Assembly (NCBI RefSeq): GCF_003609835.1
Contig: NZ_AP017898.1
Location: 2,604,001-2,668,000, forward strand
Reading direction: 5' to 3'
Length of the DNA: 64,000 nt
Origin: Sphingopyxis sp. FD7
Lineage (GTDB): Bacteria; Pseudomonadota; Alphaproteobacteria; Sphingomonadales; Sphingomonadaceae
Positions 1 through 8,752 of the stretch are shown piece after piece. Position 1 is the stretch's first letter. Each line of letters starts with the position of its first letter. Both the position numbers and the translations under genes were made by a program. The notes beneath the pieces were generated by a model. It did not search any database. It worked only from the letters and a program-made list of their open reading frames with translations, and had not been told where the DNA came from.

Positions 1-2
1 CG

Positions 3-1400
3 GTGACGAGCTATATCAACCGCGACATCCTCGTCAGCCGCGACGCGAGCGCGCTCACCGGGTCGGTGTCGGTCGACCTCGGCTTCCCCGACGCGGGCGT
101 GCTGCTGCCCTCGAACCTGCTCGACACCACCGACCTGGAAACCTGGACGCAGGAGGTCCGCGTCGCGTCGGACAATGACGGGCCGTTCCAGTGGCTCGTC
201 GGCGGCTTCTATTCCAAGATCGACCGCGTCTATGCCCAGCGGCTGCCGACGCCGGGCTATGACGCCTTCACCGATGCAACGCTGGGCGCCGGCACCTCGG
301 CGGCGGTGGCAAATGGTTTTCCGGCCGATTCGCCCTACAACGCCGATCTGCCCTATGACATCAAGCAGTTCGCGATCTTCGGCGAGGTCAGCTACGACAT
401 AACCGACGCCTTCACGGCCACCGCGGGCGGGCGCTATTACGACTTCAAGGAAACGCGCAGCTTCGTCTCCGGCGGGCTGTTCGCCAACGGCGACAACCGC
501 ACCGACAGCACCAAGTCGAGCGGCTTCACCCCGCGTTTCCTGCTGTCCTACGACGTCAGCGACAATGTCACGGTGAATGCGCAGGCGTCGAAGGGCTTCC
601 GCCTCGGCGGGGTCAACGATCCCCTGAACCTGCCGCTCTGCTCACCCGACGACGAAGCGCTGTTCGGCAGCTTTCAGGATTATGACGACGAAACGCTGTG
701 GAATTACGAGCTGGGCGTGAAGACGCAGGGGCGCGGGTTCACCTTCAATGCCGCGGGCTTCTACAACGATATCAAGAATCTCCAGGTCACGCTCGATGCG
801 GGCACCTGTTCGTCGCGCATCGTCTTCAACGTGCCCAAGGCGCATTCGATGGGCGTCGAGTTCGAGCTGGGGCTGTCGCCCGCCGACGGGCTCGACCTCA
901 ACCTGTCGGGCAGCCTCATCGAGGCCGAGTTCGACTCGACACTGCCGGGGGCGCTGACGGCGGCGACGGGCATCCGCGACGGCAACCGCCTGCCCTCGGT
1001 GCCCAAGTTCCAGCTTTCGGCGTCGGGCAGCTATGAATGGCCGATCGGCGACAGCGCGAGCATGTATGTCGCGGCGTCGTTCCAGCATGTCGGCACGCGC
1101 TACACCCAGCCGGCGGATCAGGAAAATAATCCGCGCACCTTCGTCCACGGCCTGCCCTTCGGCGGGGCGCCGGCCGGGGCATCGACGACGGTCGACCTGC
1201 AACTGCCCGACTATCAGCTCGTCAACCTGAGCGCGGGGGTCGATTTCGACAATGGCCTGTCGCTGATCGCCTATGTCAACAATGTCTTCGACGAAAATGC
1301 GCTGCTCTCGTTCGATCGCGAGCGCGGCGGACGCGCGCGCCTCGGCTACAGCGTCGGACAGCCTCGCACGTTCGGCATCACGGCGCGCAAGACATTCTGA
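3..1400 (+). CDS. TonB-dependent receptor, C-terminal part (5' end outside window)
   Basis: This is the C-terminal beta-barrel of an outer-membrane TonB-dependent receptor. The frame is open from the window edge, so the GTG at 3 is not a real start and the plug domain is missing. Barrel strands alternate with loops, for example ATAGGRYYDFKE and VNAQASKGFRLGG. The protein ends in ITARKTF, with the terminal Phe typical of BAM-assembled barrels. The last 150 residues resemble the FecA/IroN-like receptors common in sphingomonads. The substrate cannot be told from the barrel alone. An intrinsic terminator-like hairpin lies about 165 bases downstream. Confidence 0.93.
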   Translation: MTSYINRDILVSRDASALTGSVSVDLGFPDAGVLLPSNLLDTTDLETWTQEVRVASDNDGPFQWLVGGFYSKIDRVYAQRLPTPGYDAFTDATLGAGTSAAVANGFPADSPYNADLPYDIKQFAIFGEVSYDITDAFTATAGGRYYDFKETRSFVSGGLFANGDNRTDSTKSSGFTPRFLLSYDVSDNVTVNAQASKGFRLGGVNDPLNLPLCSPDDEALFGSFQDYDDETLWNYELGVKTQGRGFTFNAAGFYNDIKNLQVTLDAGTCSSRIVFNVPKAHSMGVEFELGLSPADGLDLNLSGSLIEAEFDSTLPGALTAATGIRDGNRLPSVPKFQLSASGSYEWPIGDSASMYVAASFQHVGTRYTQPADQENNPRTFVHGLPFGGAPAGASTTVDLQLPDYQLVNLSAGVDFDNGLSLIAYVNNVFDENALLSFDRERGGRARLGYSVGQPRTFGITARKTF

Positions 1401-1763
1401 CCGGGGCGAAGGGGGCGGACCGCGCCGACGGTTCGCTCCCTTTCTCAACGAAAATGTTGCATATTTTTTGTGCAGGAGTGCCGCAATTTTGGCCTTCCCA
1501 ACATGACATTAATGTGGCATTCATTGCGTCAACAGTTTCAGGAGGGGAGAGCCTGAAAGGCTGGGCCGGGATGAAAATCCCGGCCCTCTTTTTTGTGCGC
1601 AGCAATGATCCCTGCGGAAATCCGCGGCTTTCAGTCTCTTTTGCAGCGACAGCGCAGCATAGAATCGCCGAATCCTTTGCTGTCGCTACGGCCTGTCACA
1701 GCGCGGCCCATATGCTCGCGCCGATGACGGCGGGATCGATTCGCGCCGCGAAGCGGCTGGGGA
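1401..1763. other. Intergenic region with two hairpins and a terminator, no gene seen
   Basis: No convincing ORF is present. The region is AT-richer than its surroundings between about 1450 and 1540. It then carries a small hairpin (AGCCT/AGGCT, 1550-1562) directly followed by a strong terminator hairpin at 1563-1594. This may be the long 3' UTR of the receptor gene or a small RNA. The part from 1600 to 1763 shows nothing recognisable. Confidence 0.5.
1563..1594 (+). terminator. Intrinsic terminator
   Basis: The arms GGGCCGGGA and TCCCGGCCC close a short A-rich loop and are followed by CTCTTTTTT. This is a canonical rho-independent terminator reading on the plus strand, about 163 bases after the receptor stop codon. 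Confidence 0.8.
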
Positions 1764-2138
1764 TCATGCCGCCATTTCGGATTGCGAAAACATGAAGGCG
1801 TTGCCGTCGGGGTCGTAGAATGTCAGGAGTTTGACCAGCCCCGCTATGTGCTGAATGCCGCCGTCCTGCCGCACGCCCTCGGCGTCGAGATGCGCTTTTG
1901 CTTCCGCAATGTCGGCGACCTCGAACACATTGGTCGCGCCGCCGCCCTGCGTAACGCTCTCGACCTGACTGAGCCCGATATTGACCCCCGCCATCGGGGT
2001 CTTGAGTTCGCACCAGCCGATCCCGTCGGCGCGATAGAGCAGTTCGCACTGCATCACCCGCTCGTACCAGGCGATCGACGCGGTCATGTCCCTGACCCCC
2101 ATCGAACAGGTAAGCTCGGACCCGATCTTCAATGCCAT
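1764..2138 (-). CDS. VOC (glyoxalase/dioxygenase superfamily) protein
   Basis: This 124-residue single-module vicinal-oxygen-chelate protein starts at MALKIGSEL, behind GGAGG seven bases upstream. A longer frame up to 2210 would run over the divergent gene and is unlikely. The fold pattern is visible: an N-terminal SMGVRDMTASIAWYERV module, then a C-terminal FYDPDGNAFMF motif with the usual PDGN turn. Substrate is unknown. Such proteins isomerise or cleave small metabolites, or act as binding proteins. It is divergent from an HxlR-like regulator across a 62-base gap, so that regulator probably controls it. Confidence 0.85.
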   Translation of the reverse strand: MALKIGSELTCSMGVRDMTASIAWYERVMQCELLYRADGIGWCELKTPMAGVNIGLSQVESVTQGGGATNVFEVADIAEAKAHLDAEGVRQDGGIQHIAGLVKLLTFYDPDGNAFMFSQSEMAA

Positions 2139-2200
2139 CGTCTTGCCTCCCATGACCGGCGCGCTTGCGTCTGTGGTCCGATTTATATAGTTACTTGCAA

Positions 2201-2740
2201 ATGCCGTCAAGCACGCCCGACCCGCTGCTCGTCCAGCTCGGCAGCCATCGCTGGCTTGTGCCGTTGCTCGCCGACCTCGCGGCGCATAAGGGCGCGCGTT
2301 TCGTCGAGCTGGTCCACCGCCTCGGCCTTGCGCGCGACAGCCTGACGCGCACGCTCGATGCCGCGGCGGCGATCGGCTGGGTGCGGCGCAACCCAGGTCA
2401 CGGCCATCCGCTACGCCCTGAATATATCCTCACCGAAACGGGAGCCGCCGCCGCCGCGCGCGCCGCGACGATCGCCGCGGCGCAACGCGCGATCGGCCTT
2501 GCGCCTGGCGCCACGACGCGCTGGGGTCTGCCGATCGTCGCGGGCATCGGTGCGGGCCACAACCGTTTCAACGCGCTGTCGCGCCTGCTCGCGCCCGCCA
2601 CCCCGCGCGCGCTGTCGCAGGGGCTGAGTGCGCTCGGCACGCACGGGCTGGTGCGGCGCGAGGTGCTCGATATGCGCCCGCCGACGAGTCGCTATGCGCT
2701 GACGCGAAGCGGGCGGACGCTGGCGGAGGCGTGCTTATAA
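2201..2740 (+). CDS. HxlR-like transcriptional regulator with two winged-helix halves
   Basis: The 179-residue protein appears to hold two HxlR/MarR-type winged-helix domains. Residues about 8-80 contain GSHRWLVPLLADLA, then RFVELVHRLG, and end in YILTETG. Residues about 105-178 repeat the pattern with RWGLPIVAGI, RFNALSRLL and YALTRSGRTL. HxlR proteins normally have one such domain and dimerise, so this may be a fused dimer. I chose the ATG at 2201 because the upstream frame would enter the promoter region shared with the divergent VOC gene, a low-GC stretch containing TTTATATAG. Likely an aldehyde- or redox-type local repressor, by inference only. Confidence 0.75.
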   Translation: MPSSTPDPLLVQLGSHRWLVPLLADLAAHKGARFVELVHRLGLARDSLTRTLDAAAAIGWVRRNPGHGHPLRPEYILTETGAAAAARAATIAAAQRAIGLAPGATTRWGLPIVAGIGAGHNRFNALSRLLAPATPRALSQGLSALGTHGLVRREVLDMRPPTSRYALTRSGRTLAEACL

Positions 2741-2744
2741 CCGT

Positions 2745-2822
2745 CGTCATCCCGGCGAAGGCCGGGATCTCGACCTCGCGTCATTCCGCACCGGTGAGAT
2801 CCCGGCCTTCGCCGGGATGACG
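2745..2822. repeat. Large perfect inverted repeat between convergent genes
   Basis: Two perfect 26-base arms (2745-2770 and 2797-2822), beginning CGTCATCCCGGCGAAGGC, flank a 26-base loop. It fills the gap between two convergent genes and could act as a bidirectional terminator. It has the same organisation as the element at 20213-20297 and as one inserted in ileS at 27049-27127. Confidence 0.85.
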
Positions 2823-2829
2823 ATAGAGA

Positions 2830-4416
2830 TCAGCCCAAAGCCGCTTTCACAAAATCGGCAGCGCGCTCGCCGATCATGATGCTCGGCGCATTGGTGTTGC
2901 CGCTGACCAGTCGCGGCATCACGCTTGCGTCGGCGACCCACAGGCCGTCGACGCCATTCAGCCTCAGCGTCGGGTCGACCACGGCATCCGCGTCGCTCCC
3001 CATCCGGCAGGTGCCGACAGGGTGATAGACGGTGTCGGCGCGGCTGCGGATCAGCGCGTCGAGCGCCGCGTCATTGTCCAGGTCGACCGGATGGCGATCG
3101 ACCCCGGCATAATCGGCCAGCGGCGGCGCCGCGACGATGCGGTGCATCATCCGCACGCCCGCCCTTAACGTCGCCATGTCGCGCTCGTCGGTCAGGAAGC
3201 CGGGGTCGATCGCGGGTGCGGCGGCGGCATCGGGCGACGCCAGCCGCACCGTCCCGCGGCTTTCGGGGCGCAGCACGCAGGCGTGGCACGAAAAGCCGTG
3301 CCCCTTGACCTTGGTGCGCCCATGATCCTCGAGCATCGCGGGGACGAAATGATATTGCACGTCCGGCGCGGGCAGGTCGGGGCGCGATTTCCAGAATCCG
3401 CCCGCCTCGGCGAAACAGGTGGTCATGATGCCGGTCCGCCGGGTGCGGTGTTCAAGGATCGCTTTCACCATCCGCCATGCGCCGCTGGGGCTGTTGCCCA
3501 GCGGATCGGTCGAGCGCGTCTCCCAGCTCGACACATAGTCGATATGGTCCTGAAGGTCCGCGCCCACCGCCGCGCGGTCGGCGATCACCGAAATGCCCTG
3601 TTCGCGCAGATGCGCCTCCGGCCCGATCCCCGACAGCATCAAAATCTGCGGCGACCCGAACGCCCCCGCCGACAGCACCACCCCGCCGTGTGCGCGCAGC
3701 GTCTCGCGGCGGCGCCCGCAGCGGATCGCCACGCCCACGGCGCGCCCGTCCTCGACCAATATCTTCTCGACCAGCGCCCCGGTGCGGATGTCGAAATTGG
3801 CGCGCCCGCGCAGCGGCTCGACATAGGCTCGGGCAGCCGACCAGCGCTCGCCGTCCTTCTGCGTTACCTGATACAGCCCGAAACCCTCATTGTCGGGGCG
3901 GTTGAAATCGGCGGTGCGCGGCAGTTGCAGCGCCTCCGCGCTTTCGATGAAACGGCGGCTCGTCACATTGGGCCAGCGCTGGTCCATCACATTCAGCGGC
4001 CCGTCCGCGCCATGCCATTCGTCGGCGCCGCGCTCATTGCCCTCGCTGCGCTTGAAGTAGGGCAGCACATCGGCATAGCTCCACCCCGTCGCGCCCAGCG
4101 CCGCCCATTGATCATAATCGAAGCGGTGGCCGCGGATATAGACCATCGCGTTGATCGCGCTCGACCCGCCCAGCCCGCGTCCGCGCGGCTGGTACCCGGT
4201 GCGGCCGTTCAGGCCCTTTTGCGGCACGGTCTCATATTGCCAGTTCGACGATTTGGGGATGAAAGGCATGAAACCCGGCGTCTTCACGCGCATGATGTCG
4301 TTCGTCCCGCCCGCCTCGACCAGACAGACGCTGCGCCTGCCGTCCTCGGCGAGTCGCCCGGCCGCCGCGCTTCCGGCGCTGCCGCCGCCGATGACGATGA
4401 TGTCGAACTGATCCAT
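2830..4416 (-). CDS. GMC-family FAD-dependent oxidoreductase (choline dehydrogenase-like)
   Basis: The 528-residue cytoplasmic flavoprotein belongs to the glucose-methanol-choline family, which oxidises alcohols to aldehydes with FAD. The N-terminus has the dinucleotide-binding IVIGGGSAGSAAAGRLAED (residues 7-25) and the FAD ADP-binding glutamate in VEAGG. The family signature 1 region is GRGLGGSSAINAMVYIRG, and signature 2 is GAFGSPQILMLSGIGP. The C-terminus keeps the catalytic YHPVGTCRMG and WVADASVMP. Length is normal for the family. Choline, polyethylene glycol and aliphatic alcohols are all possible substrates, and no betaine-pathway neighbour favours choline. It stands alone, convergent with the HxlR-like gene. 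Confidence 0.93.
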   Translation of the reverse strand: MDQFDIIVIGGGSAGSAAAGRLAEDGRRSVCLVEAGGTNDIMRVKTPGFMPFIPKSSNWQYETVPQKGLNGRTGYQPRGRGLGGSSAINAMVYIRGHRFDYDQWAALGATGWSYADVLPYFKRSEGNERGADEWHGADGPLNVMDQRWPNVTSRRFIESAEALQLPRTADFNRPDNEGFGLYQVTQKDGERWSAARAYVEPLRGRANFDIRTGALVEKILVEDGRAVGVAIRCGRRRETLRAHGGVVLSAGAFGSPQILMLSGIGPEAHLREQGISVIADRAAVGADLQDHIDYVSSWETRSTDPLGNSPSGAWRMVKAILEHRTRRTGIMTTCFAEAGGFWKSRPDLPAPDVQYHFVPAMLEDHGRTKVKGHGFSCHACVLRPESRGTVRLASPDAAAAPAIDPGFLTDERDMATLRAGVRMMHRIVAAPPLADYAGVDRHPVDLDNDAALDALIRSRADTVYHPVGTCRMGSDADAVVDPTLRLNGVDGLWVADASVMPRLVSGNTNAPSIMIGERAADFVKAALG

Positions 4417-4734
4417 GCCTGCCGCTCTCCCTCGCGCCGCTCGCCCGGATGCTTACATGAATGTCATTAGAGAGCGAGGCAAGGCGGAAAGAAGATTTCG
4501 CGCAGAGGCGCTAAGGGCGCAGAGATTTTTGGTTCACGCGGAGACGCGGAGACGCGGAGGGGTATCCAAGCCCGTTCGTGCTGCGCTTGTCGAAGCGCCG
4601 TTCTTCTCGGCAAGGTTTCAGCAAATACGGCCCTTCGACAAGCTCAGGGCGAACGGATTTTTCCGTCTCCGCGTCTCCGCGTGCCCCCCTTTTTCCTCTG
4701 CGCCCCCTACGCGAATCTCCTGCCAGCGCTCCGG
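4417..4734. repeat. Intergenic palindromic repeat element (CGCGGAGACG type)
   Basis: The gap contains a nested inverted repeat. Outer arms carry tandem GGAGACGCGGAGACGCGG (4535-4560) and the matching TCCGCGTCTCCGCG near 4665-4682. Inner arms carry CGTTCGTGCTGCGCTTGTCG-like and CGACAAGCTCAGGGCGAACG-like sequence. Flanks hold CGCAGAGGCGCTAAGGGCGCAG and its partner near 4695. The same element type is at 29983-30118. No gene is seen. Confidence 0.8.
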
Positions 4735-5649
4735 CTACTCCGCCGCCTCCTCGCTCGCGCGCCCCGCCGCCCACCGCGCCTTGATCGTCGCGCTCGTCGC
4801 GCGGCTGCCGTCGTGGCTCCAGCCGGGTTCGCGCCAGATATAACCCAGCTTGTGCCGCCACGGCGCGGTCCACACATCCTTGGCGATCCCGACCCATTCG
4901 TGGACGGCGGCCCACAGGATGTTGAAACTGCCGAGCTGTTTGACGATGCCATAGCGCACCGGCTCGTCGTCGCGTTCGGGAACGAAGCTGCCGAACATCC
5001 GATCCCAGATGATGAACACCCCGGCATAATTGGCGTCGAGGTAGCGCGGGTTCACGCCATGATGGACGCGGTGGTGCGACGGCGTGTTCATCACCGCCTC
5101 GAACCATTTGGGCATTCGCCCGATCGCCTCGGTATGGATCCAGAACTGATAGATCAGGTTCAGCCCCGCGCAGAAGAACACCATCGCGGGTGGAAAGCCG
5201 ATCAGGAACAGCGGAAGGCGAAAGATGAAGGCGAGGCTGAAAAAACCCGTCCACGTCTGCCTGAGCGCGGTCGACAGATTATAATGCTGCGAGCTGTGGT
5301 GGATGACATGGCTTGCCCAGAACCAGCGGACCCGGTGCGCGCTGCGGTGGAAGGCATAATAGGCGAGGTCGTCGAGGAAAAAGCAGAGGATCCACGCCCA
5401 CCACCATGTGCCGAACGCGATGCCGATGTCGAACAGCCGGAACTGATGCACCCACACCGCCATGCCGATCACCGCCGCGCCGACCAATGCCCCCGCGACC
5501 TGACTGCCGGTGCCAAGCAGAAGCGATGTCAACGTGTCGCGGGCCTCGTAACGGCTGCGGTCCTGGCGCCGCGAGACAATCATCTCGACGATCAGCAGCA
5601 GGATGAAGCCCGGCACGGCATAGGCGACGGGATCGGGCAGTTCAGGCAC
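4735..5649 (-). CDS. Sterol desaturase / fatty-acid hydroxylase superfamily membrane protein
   Basis: This integral membrane di-iron oxygenase of about 304 residues has all three histidine clusters of the family: HRSAHR, HVIHHSSQHYN and HHRVHH, the last followed by GVNPRYLDANYAG and IIWDRMFGSFVPE. Hydrophobic segments at the N-terminus (AVPGFILLLIVEMI) and around residues 50-100 and 150-180 match the usual membrane anchors. I chose the GTG start at 5649: it has GGAGG upstream and overlaps the end of the preceding gene by eight bases. Substrate is unknown. Bacterial members hydroxylate or desaturate carotenoids, sterols, hopanoids or lipid acyl chains. Part of a coupled three-gene set. Confidence 0.88.
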   Translation of the reverse strand: MPELPDPVAYAVPGFILLLIVEMIVSRRQDRSRYEARDTLTSLLLGTGSQVAGALVGAAVIGMAVWVHQFRLFDIGIAFGTWWWAWILCFFLDDLAYYAFHRSAHRVRWFWASHVIHHSSQHYNLSTALRQTWTGFFSLAFIFRLPLFLIGFPPAMVFFCAGLNLIYQFWIHTEAIGRMPKWFEAVMNTPSHHRVHHGVNPRYLDANYAGVFIIWDRMFGSFVPERDDEPVRYGIVKQLGSFNILWAAVHEWVGIAKDVWTAPWRHKLGYIWREPGWSHDGSRATSATIKARWAAGRASEEAAE

Positions 5650-6046
5650 GCCCCACCTCCCGCATCCGGCTGGCCCACATTCCCGCATCTTTCCCCAGCT
5701 GCAAGGTCACCGCGCCGAAGGTCTTTTCAGGCATCGCCAGCGTCAGGAAATCCTTGTCGAGCCGTCCGATCACGTTAGCATCGACGGGCCGCGCGGCAAA
5801 GAAATTGCCATGCGCGCGGATCAGCAGCATCCGCCCCTCGGCATTGCGCACGATCGCGGCAAAACCCGCGCGGTCGCGCGCGACCTCGATTCCGCGAAAA
5901 CCGGCCTCGGCCTCTTCGGCGAGGCGGATCGCATGGGCCGCATCCTCGATCCGCGGATCGGCGCCCAGCCCCAGCCGCCCGACGAGCCAGGCGACGAACA
6001 ACACCGCGACGAGCGAGGCGCCCGTCTGGACGAGCAGCGCCGTCAC
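5642..6046 (-). CDS. Small membrane-anchored protein of unknown function
   Basis: The 134-residue protein has one N-terminal hydrophobic segment (LVQTGASLVAVLFVAWLVG) and a soluble remainder of mixed charge with motifs FAAIVRNAEGRMLLIRAHGNFFAAR and DKDFLTLAMPEKTFG. It would be anchored with the C-terminal domain on one side of the membrane. I do not recognise the family. Its start overlaps the stop of the upstream phosphatase-like gene (ATGA), and its stop overlaps the start of the hydroxylase gene. The three are therefore very likely one translation-coupled operon. Confidence 0.75.
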   Translation of the reverse strand: MTALLVQTGASLVAVLFVAWLVGRLGLGADPRIEDAAHAIRLAEEAEAGFRGIEVARDRAGFAAIVRNAEGRMLLIRAHGNFFAARPVDANVIGRLDKDFLTLAMPEKTFGAVTLQLGKDAGMWASRMREVGRA

Positions 6047-6477
6047 CGCTCCCCCGCCAGCGCGTCGAGCATCGGGCGCAGGCCGGTGAGGTCATAGCCC
6101 GCCTTCGCCGCGGCTTCGACGATCGCGCCGACATCGTCCCCGGCGCGCGCACGCGCCAGCGCCCACAAATGCGTCGAGCGCGTCCCCGACCGGCAATAGG
6201 CGAGGATCGGCCCCGTCGCGTCATGGAGCAGCTTGTCGAGCGCATCGATCTGCGCATGGCTGAACCCTGCATGGCCAATCGGAATCGCGGCATAGGCCAG
6301 CCCTTCGGCGGCGCAGGCATGCGCGATCTGCTCACCCTGCGGCGCCGCGGGTTCCTCGCCGTCGGGGCGGTTGTTGACGACCAGCGCAAAGCCCGCCGCC
6401 TTCGCCGCGGCGACATCCTCGATGTCGATCTGCGGCGCGACGCTGAACTGGGCGGACAGGGGACGAAAATCGCTCAT
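6043..6477 (-). CDS. TIGR01244-type (DUF442) phosphatase/sulfurtransferase-like protein
   Basis: The 144-residue protein has the cysteine phosphatase fold seen in the blh-like DUF442/TIGR01244 family, including FALVVNNRPDGEEPAAPQG and the catalytic CX5R loop CRSGTRS (in ILAYCRSGTRSTHLWAL). In other bacteria this domain is fused to, or adjacent to, persulfide dioxygenases or rhodaneses, and acts in sulfur or sulfide metabolism. No such partner is visible here. It is the first gene of the three-gene coupled operon that ends with the sterol-desaturase-type protein. Confidence 0.85.
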   Translation of the reverse strand: MSDFRPLSAQFSVAPQIDIEDVAAAKAAGFALVVNNRPDGEEPAAPQGEQIAHACAAEGLAYAAIPIGHAGFSHAQIDALDKLLHDATGPILAYCRSGTRSTHLWALARARAGDDVGAIVEAAAKAGYDLTGLRPMLDALAGER

Positions 6478-6931
6478 CGCCGCGATCTACTCCCGCCGCG
6501 GGCATGCTGACAAGCGTGAAGGTGTGAACGCCACTGACGGCCGGCTGCTTCGGGGTGCGAAGCGGTCGGCGCGGCCCCGGCGCAATCCATCCAAAGGTCA
6601 GGAAAGGTCAGCCTTGTGCGGCCGCCGATTGGCCGCGCCCGGCGCATAGGTCGCGCGCGATTGACGCCCCTGTTTTCACGCCGGGCGGCGAGCGCTTTGT
6701 CCACATTTTGAAAGAGCCGGGATGAAGGCTGGCACAGCCGGGCCATGTCGGACAGCTTTTTGTGGCCGGTCCGGGGTGGTTAGCAGCCATAACACCCTCT
6801 CCCCTTCAGGAGGGCGCCGGGTCGGACCGTCCCCCGGACGATCCTCAACCGCGCGGGGCGCGGTTGACCCGGCACCGGTTGGGAGAGGGGGACGCCGTCA
6901 ATCCCCTCTCATCCCGATCGAAAACTGCGAA
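6478..6931. other. Intergenic region with a palindromic repeat, no gene seen
   Basis: This gap lies between the phosphatase-like gene start and the recQ stop. The part from 6792 to about 6891 is a degenerate inverted repeat with arms ACCCTCTCCCCTT and TTGGGAGAGGGGG around an internal hairpin (CAACCGCGCG/CGCGGTTG). It is of the same general kind as the CT-rich elements near 25.5, 28.3, 28.8 and 31.1 kb. The remainder shows no ORF with supporting features. Confidence 0.6.
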
Positions 6932-8713
6932 TCAAAACCGTCGGATCACATTCAGAAACGCATCGCCCCAAGCCTCGAGCTTCTTCGCGCCGACCCCCGG
7001 GATCGCGGCCAGGTCGCTGCGCGTCGCCGGACGTTCGCTCGCCATCGCGCGCAGCACCGCGTCGTGGAAGACGACATAGGGGGGCACGCCCGCCTCGGCG
7101 GCGAGCTCGCGCCGGACGCTGCGCAGCGCCTCGAACAGCGGGTCGCCGACGGGATTGGCGGCGCCTCGGTCGCTTCGGCTGGGCCGCTGCGTGCGCTTCG
7201 CCGGCGGCTCGGCGATCAGCACCGGGGCCTCGCCCTTCATCACCGCGCGGCCCGCAGGACCGAACATCAGCCCGCCATGCTCGGTGGTCGCAAGTGCCTC
7301 GCGTGCCATCAGCGTGCGCACCAGCGGCTTGATGAGCCGCGCTTCTTCGCCCTCGACGATGCCAAAAACCGAGAGCTTGTCGTGCCCGCGGCTGACGACC
7401 CGCGCGTCGCGCTTGCCGGTCAGCACCGCCTCGACATGGCCCGCGCCAAAGCTCTGCCCGGTGCGATAGACCGCGCTCATCAGTTTCTGCGCGAGCACCG
7501 TCGCGTCGAGTTGTTTGGGGGGATCGAGGCAGGTGTCGCAATTGCCGCAGCGTGTCGGCGGATTCTCGCCGAAATGGCGCAGCAGCAGCGCGCGGCGGCA
7601 CTCGACCGTTTCGACCAGCGCCGCGAGCGCATCGAGCCGCGCCCGCTCGCCCGCCACGCGCGCCTCGGGCAGTTCGGACAGCCGCGCACGCGCGCGCGCG
7701 AAATCGTCGGCCGCCCACAGCATCAGCGCCTCGGCCGGATCGCCGTCGCGCCCCGCGCGGCCGGTTTCCTGATAATAGCTCTCGATCGATTTCGGCAGCC
7801 CGGCGTGCGCGACGAAGCGCACGTCGGGCTTGTCGATCCCCATGCCGAAGGCGACCGTCGCGGTGACGATGCCGTCCTCCGACGCCACAAAATCATGCTG
7901 CACAGCCATGCGTCGTTCAGGGTCGAGCCCGGCGTGATAGGCGGCCACGCTGCGCCCCGTCGCCGCGGCGAGCCGGTCGGCCATCCGCTCGGTCCCGTCG
8001 CGCGTCGGGCAATAGACGATCCCCGGCCCCGGATTGGCGGCGATGAAATCGGCGAGCTGCTTCGCCGGGCTGACGCGCGGCATCACGCGGTAGCGAATGT
8101 TCGGCCGATCGAAGCCCGCGAGCACGAGACCGTCGGCGGGAATGCCGAGCTGGACCAATATGTCCTCGCGCGTGTGCCGGTCGGCGGTCGCGGTGAGCGC
8201 CAGTCGCGGCACCGAGGGAAAGGCGTCGAGCAGCGGGCGCAGCAACCGGTAATCGGGCCGGAAATCATGCCCCCACTCGCTGACGCAATGCGCTTCGTCG
8301 ATCGCGAACAGCGCGGGCGTCCGCGCCTCCATCAGCGACCGGAACCCCTCCCCCGTCGCGCGCTCCGGCGCGATATAGAGGAGGTCGAGCTGGCCGTCGC
8401 GATAGGCCTGGCGGGTATCGGCGAAATCGGCATCGACGCTGGTCAGCGACGCCGCTCTTATCCCCGCCGCCCGCGCCCCGCGCAGCTGGTCGTGCATCAG
8501 CGCGATCAGCGGCGACACGACGACGACGCAGCCGTCGAGCGCCACCGCGGGCAGCTGATAGGTCAGCGACTTGCCCGCCCCCGTCGGCATCACCGCCAGC
8601 GTGCGCTCGCCCGCCATGACGCGAGCGACGACATCGGCCTGACGGCCACGAAAATGGTCGAAACCGAAGGTGGATTTGAGGAGGGGGAGAAGCGCGTCGG
8701 CGGGAGAGGGCAT
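6932..8713 (-). CDS. recQ: ATP-dependent DNA helicase RecQ
   Basis: The 593-residue superfamily 2 helicase unwinds DNA 3' to 5' in recombination and replication-fork repair. The N-terminal helicase core has the Q-like motif FGFDHFRGRQ, Walker A MPTGAGKS (about residue 43), and motif II in IDEAHCVSEWGHDF. Motifs IV-VI follow, including VAFGMGIDKPDVRFV and YYQETGRAGRDG. The RQC zinc site is present (CRRALLLRHFGE, then CGNCDTCL). The C-terminus has an HRDC domain with DLAAIPGVGAKKLEAWG. Length and order match full-length RecQ. It is a stand-alone gene with only a weak SD at the ATG at 8713. Confidence 0.96.
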   Translation of the reverse strand: MPSPADALLPLLKSTFGFDHFRGRQADVVARVMAGERTLAVMPTGAGKSLTYQLPAVALDGCVVVVSPLIALMHDQLRGARAAGIRAASLTSVDADFADTRQAYRDGQLDLLYIAPERATGEGFRSLMEARTPALFAIDEAHCVSEWGHDFRPDYRLLRPLLDAFPSVPRLALTATADRHTREDILVQLGIPADGLVLAGFDRPNIRYRVMPRVSPAKQLADFIAANPGPGIVYCPTRDGTERMADRLAAATGRSVAAYHAGLDPERRMAVQHDFVASEDGIVTATVAFGMGIDKPDVRFVAHAGLPKSIESYYQETGRAGRDGDPAEALMLWAADDFARARARLSELPEARVAGERARLDALAALVETVECRRALLLRHFGENPPTRCGNCDTCLDPPKQLDATVLAQKLMSAVYRTGQSFGAGHVEAVLTGKRDARVVSRGHDKLSVFGIVEGEEARLIKPLVRTLMAREALATTEHGGLMFGPAGRAVMKGEAPVLIAEPPAKRTQRPSRSDRGAANPVGDPLFEALRSVRRELAAEAGVPPYVVFHDAVLRAMASERPATRSDLAAIPGVGAKKLEAWGDAFLNVIRRF

Positions 8714-8752
8714 GGCGCCGCCCTAGCAAGCGCGGCCGCGCGGGGGTAGGGG

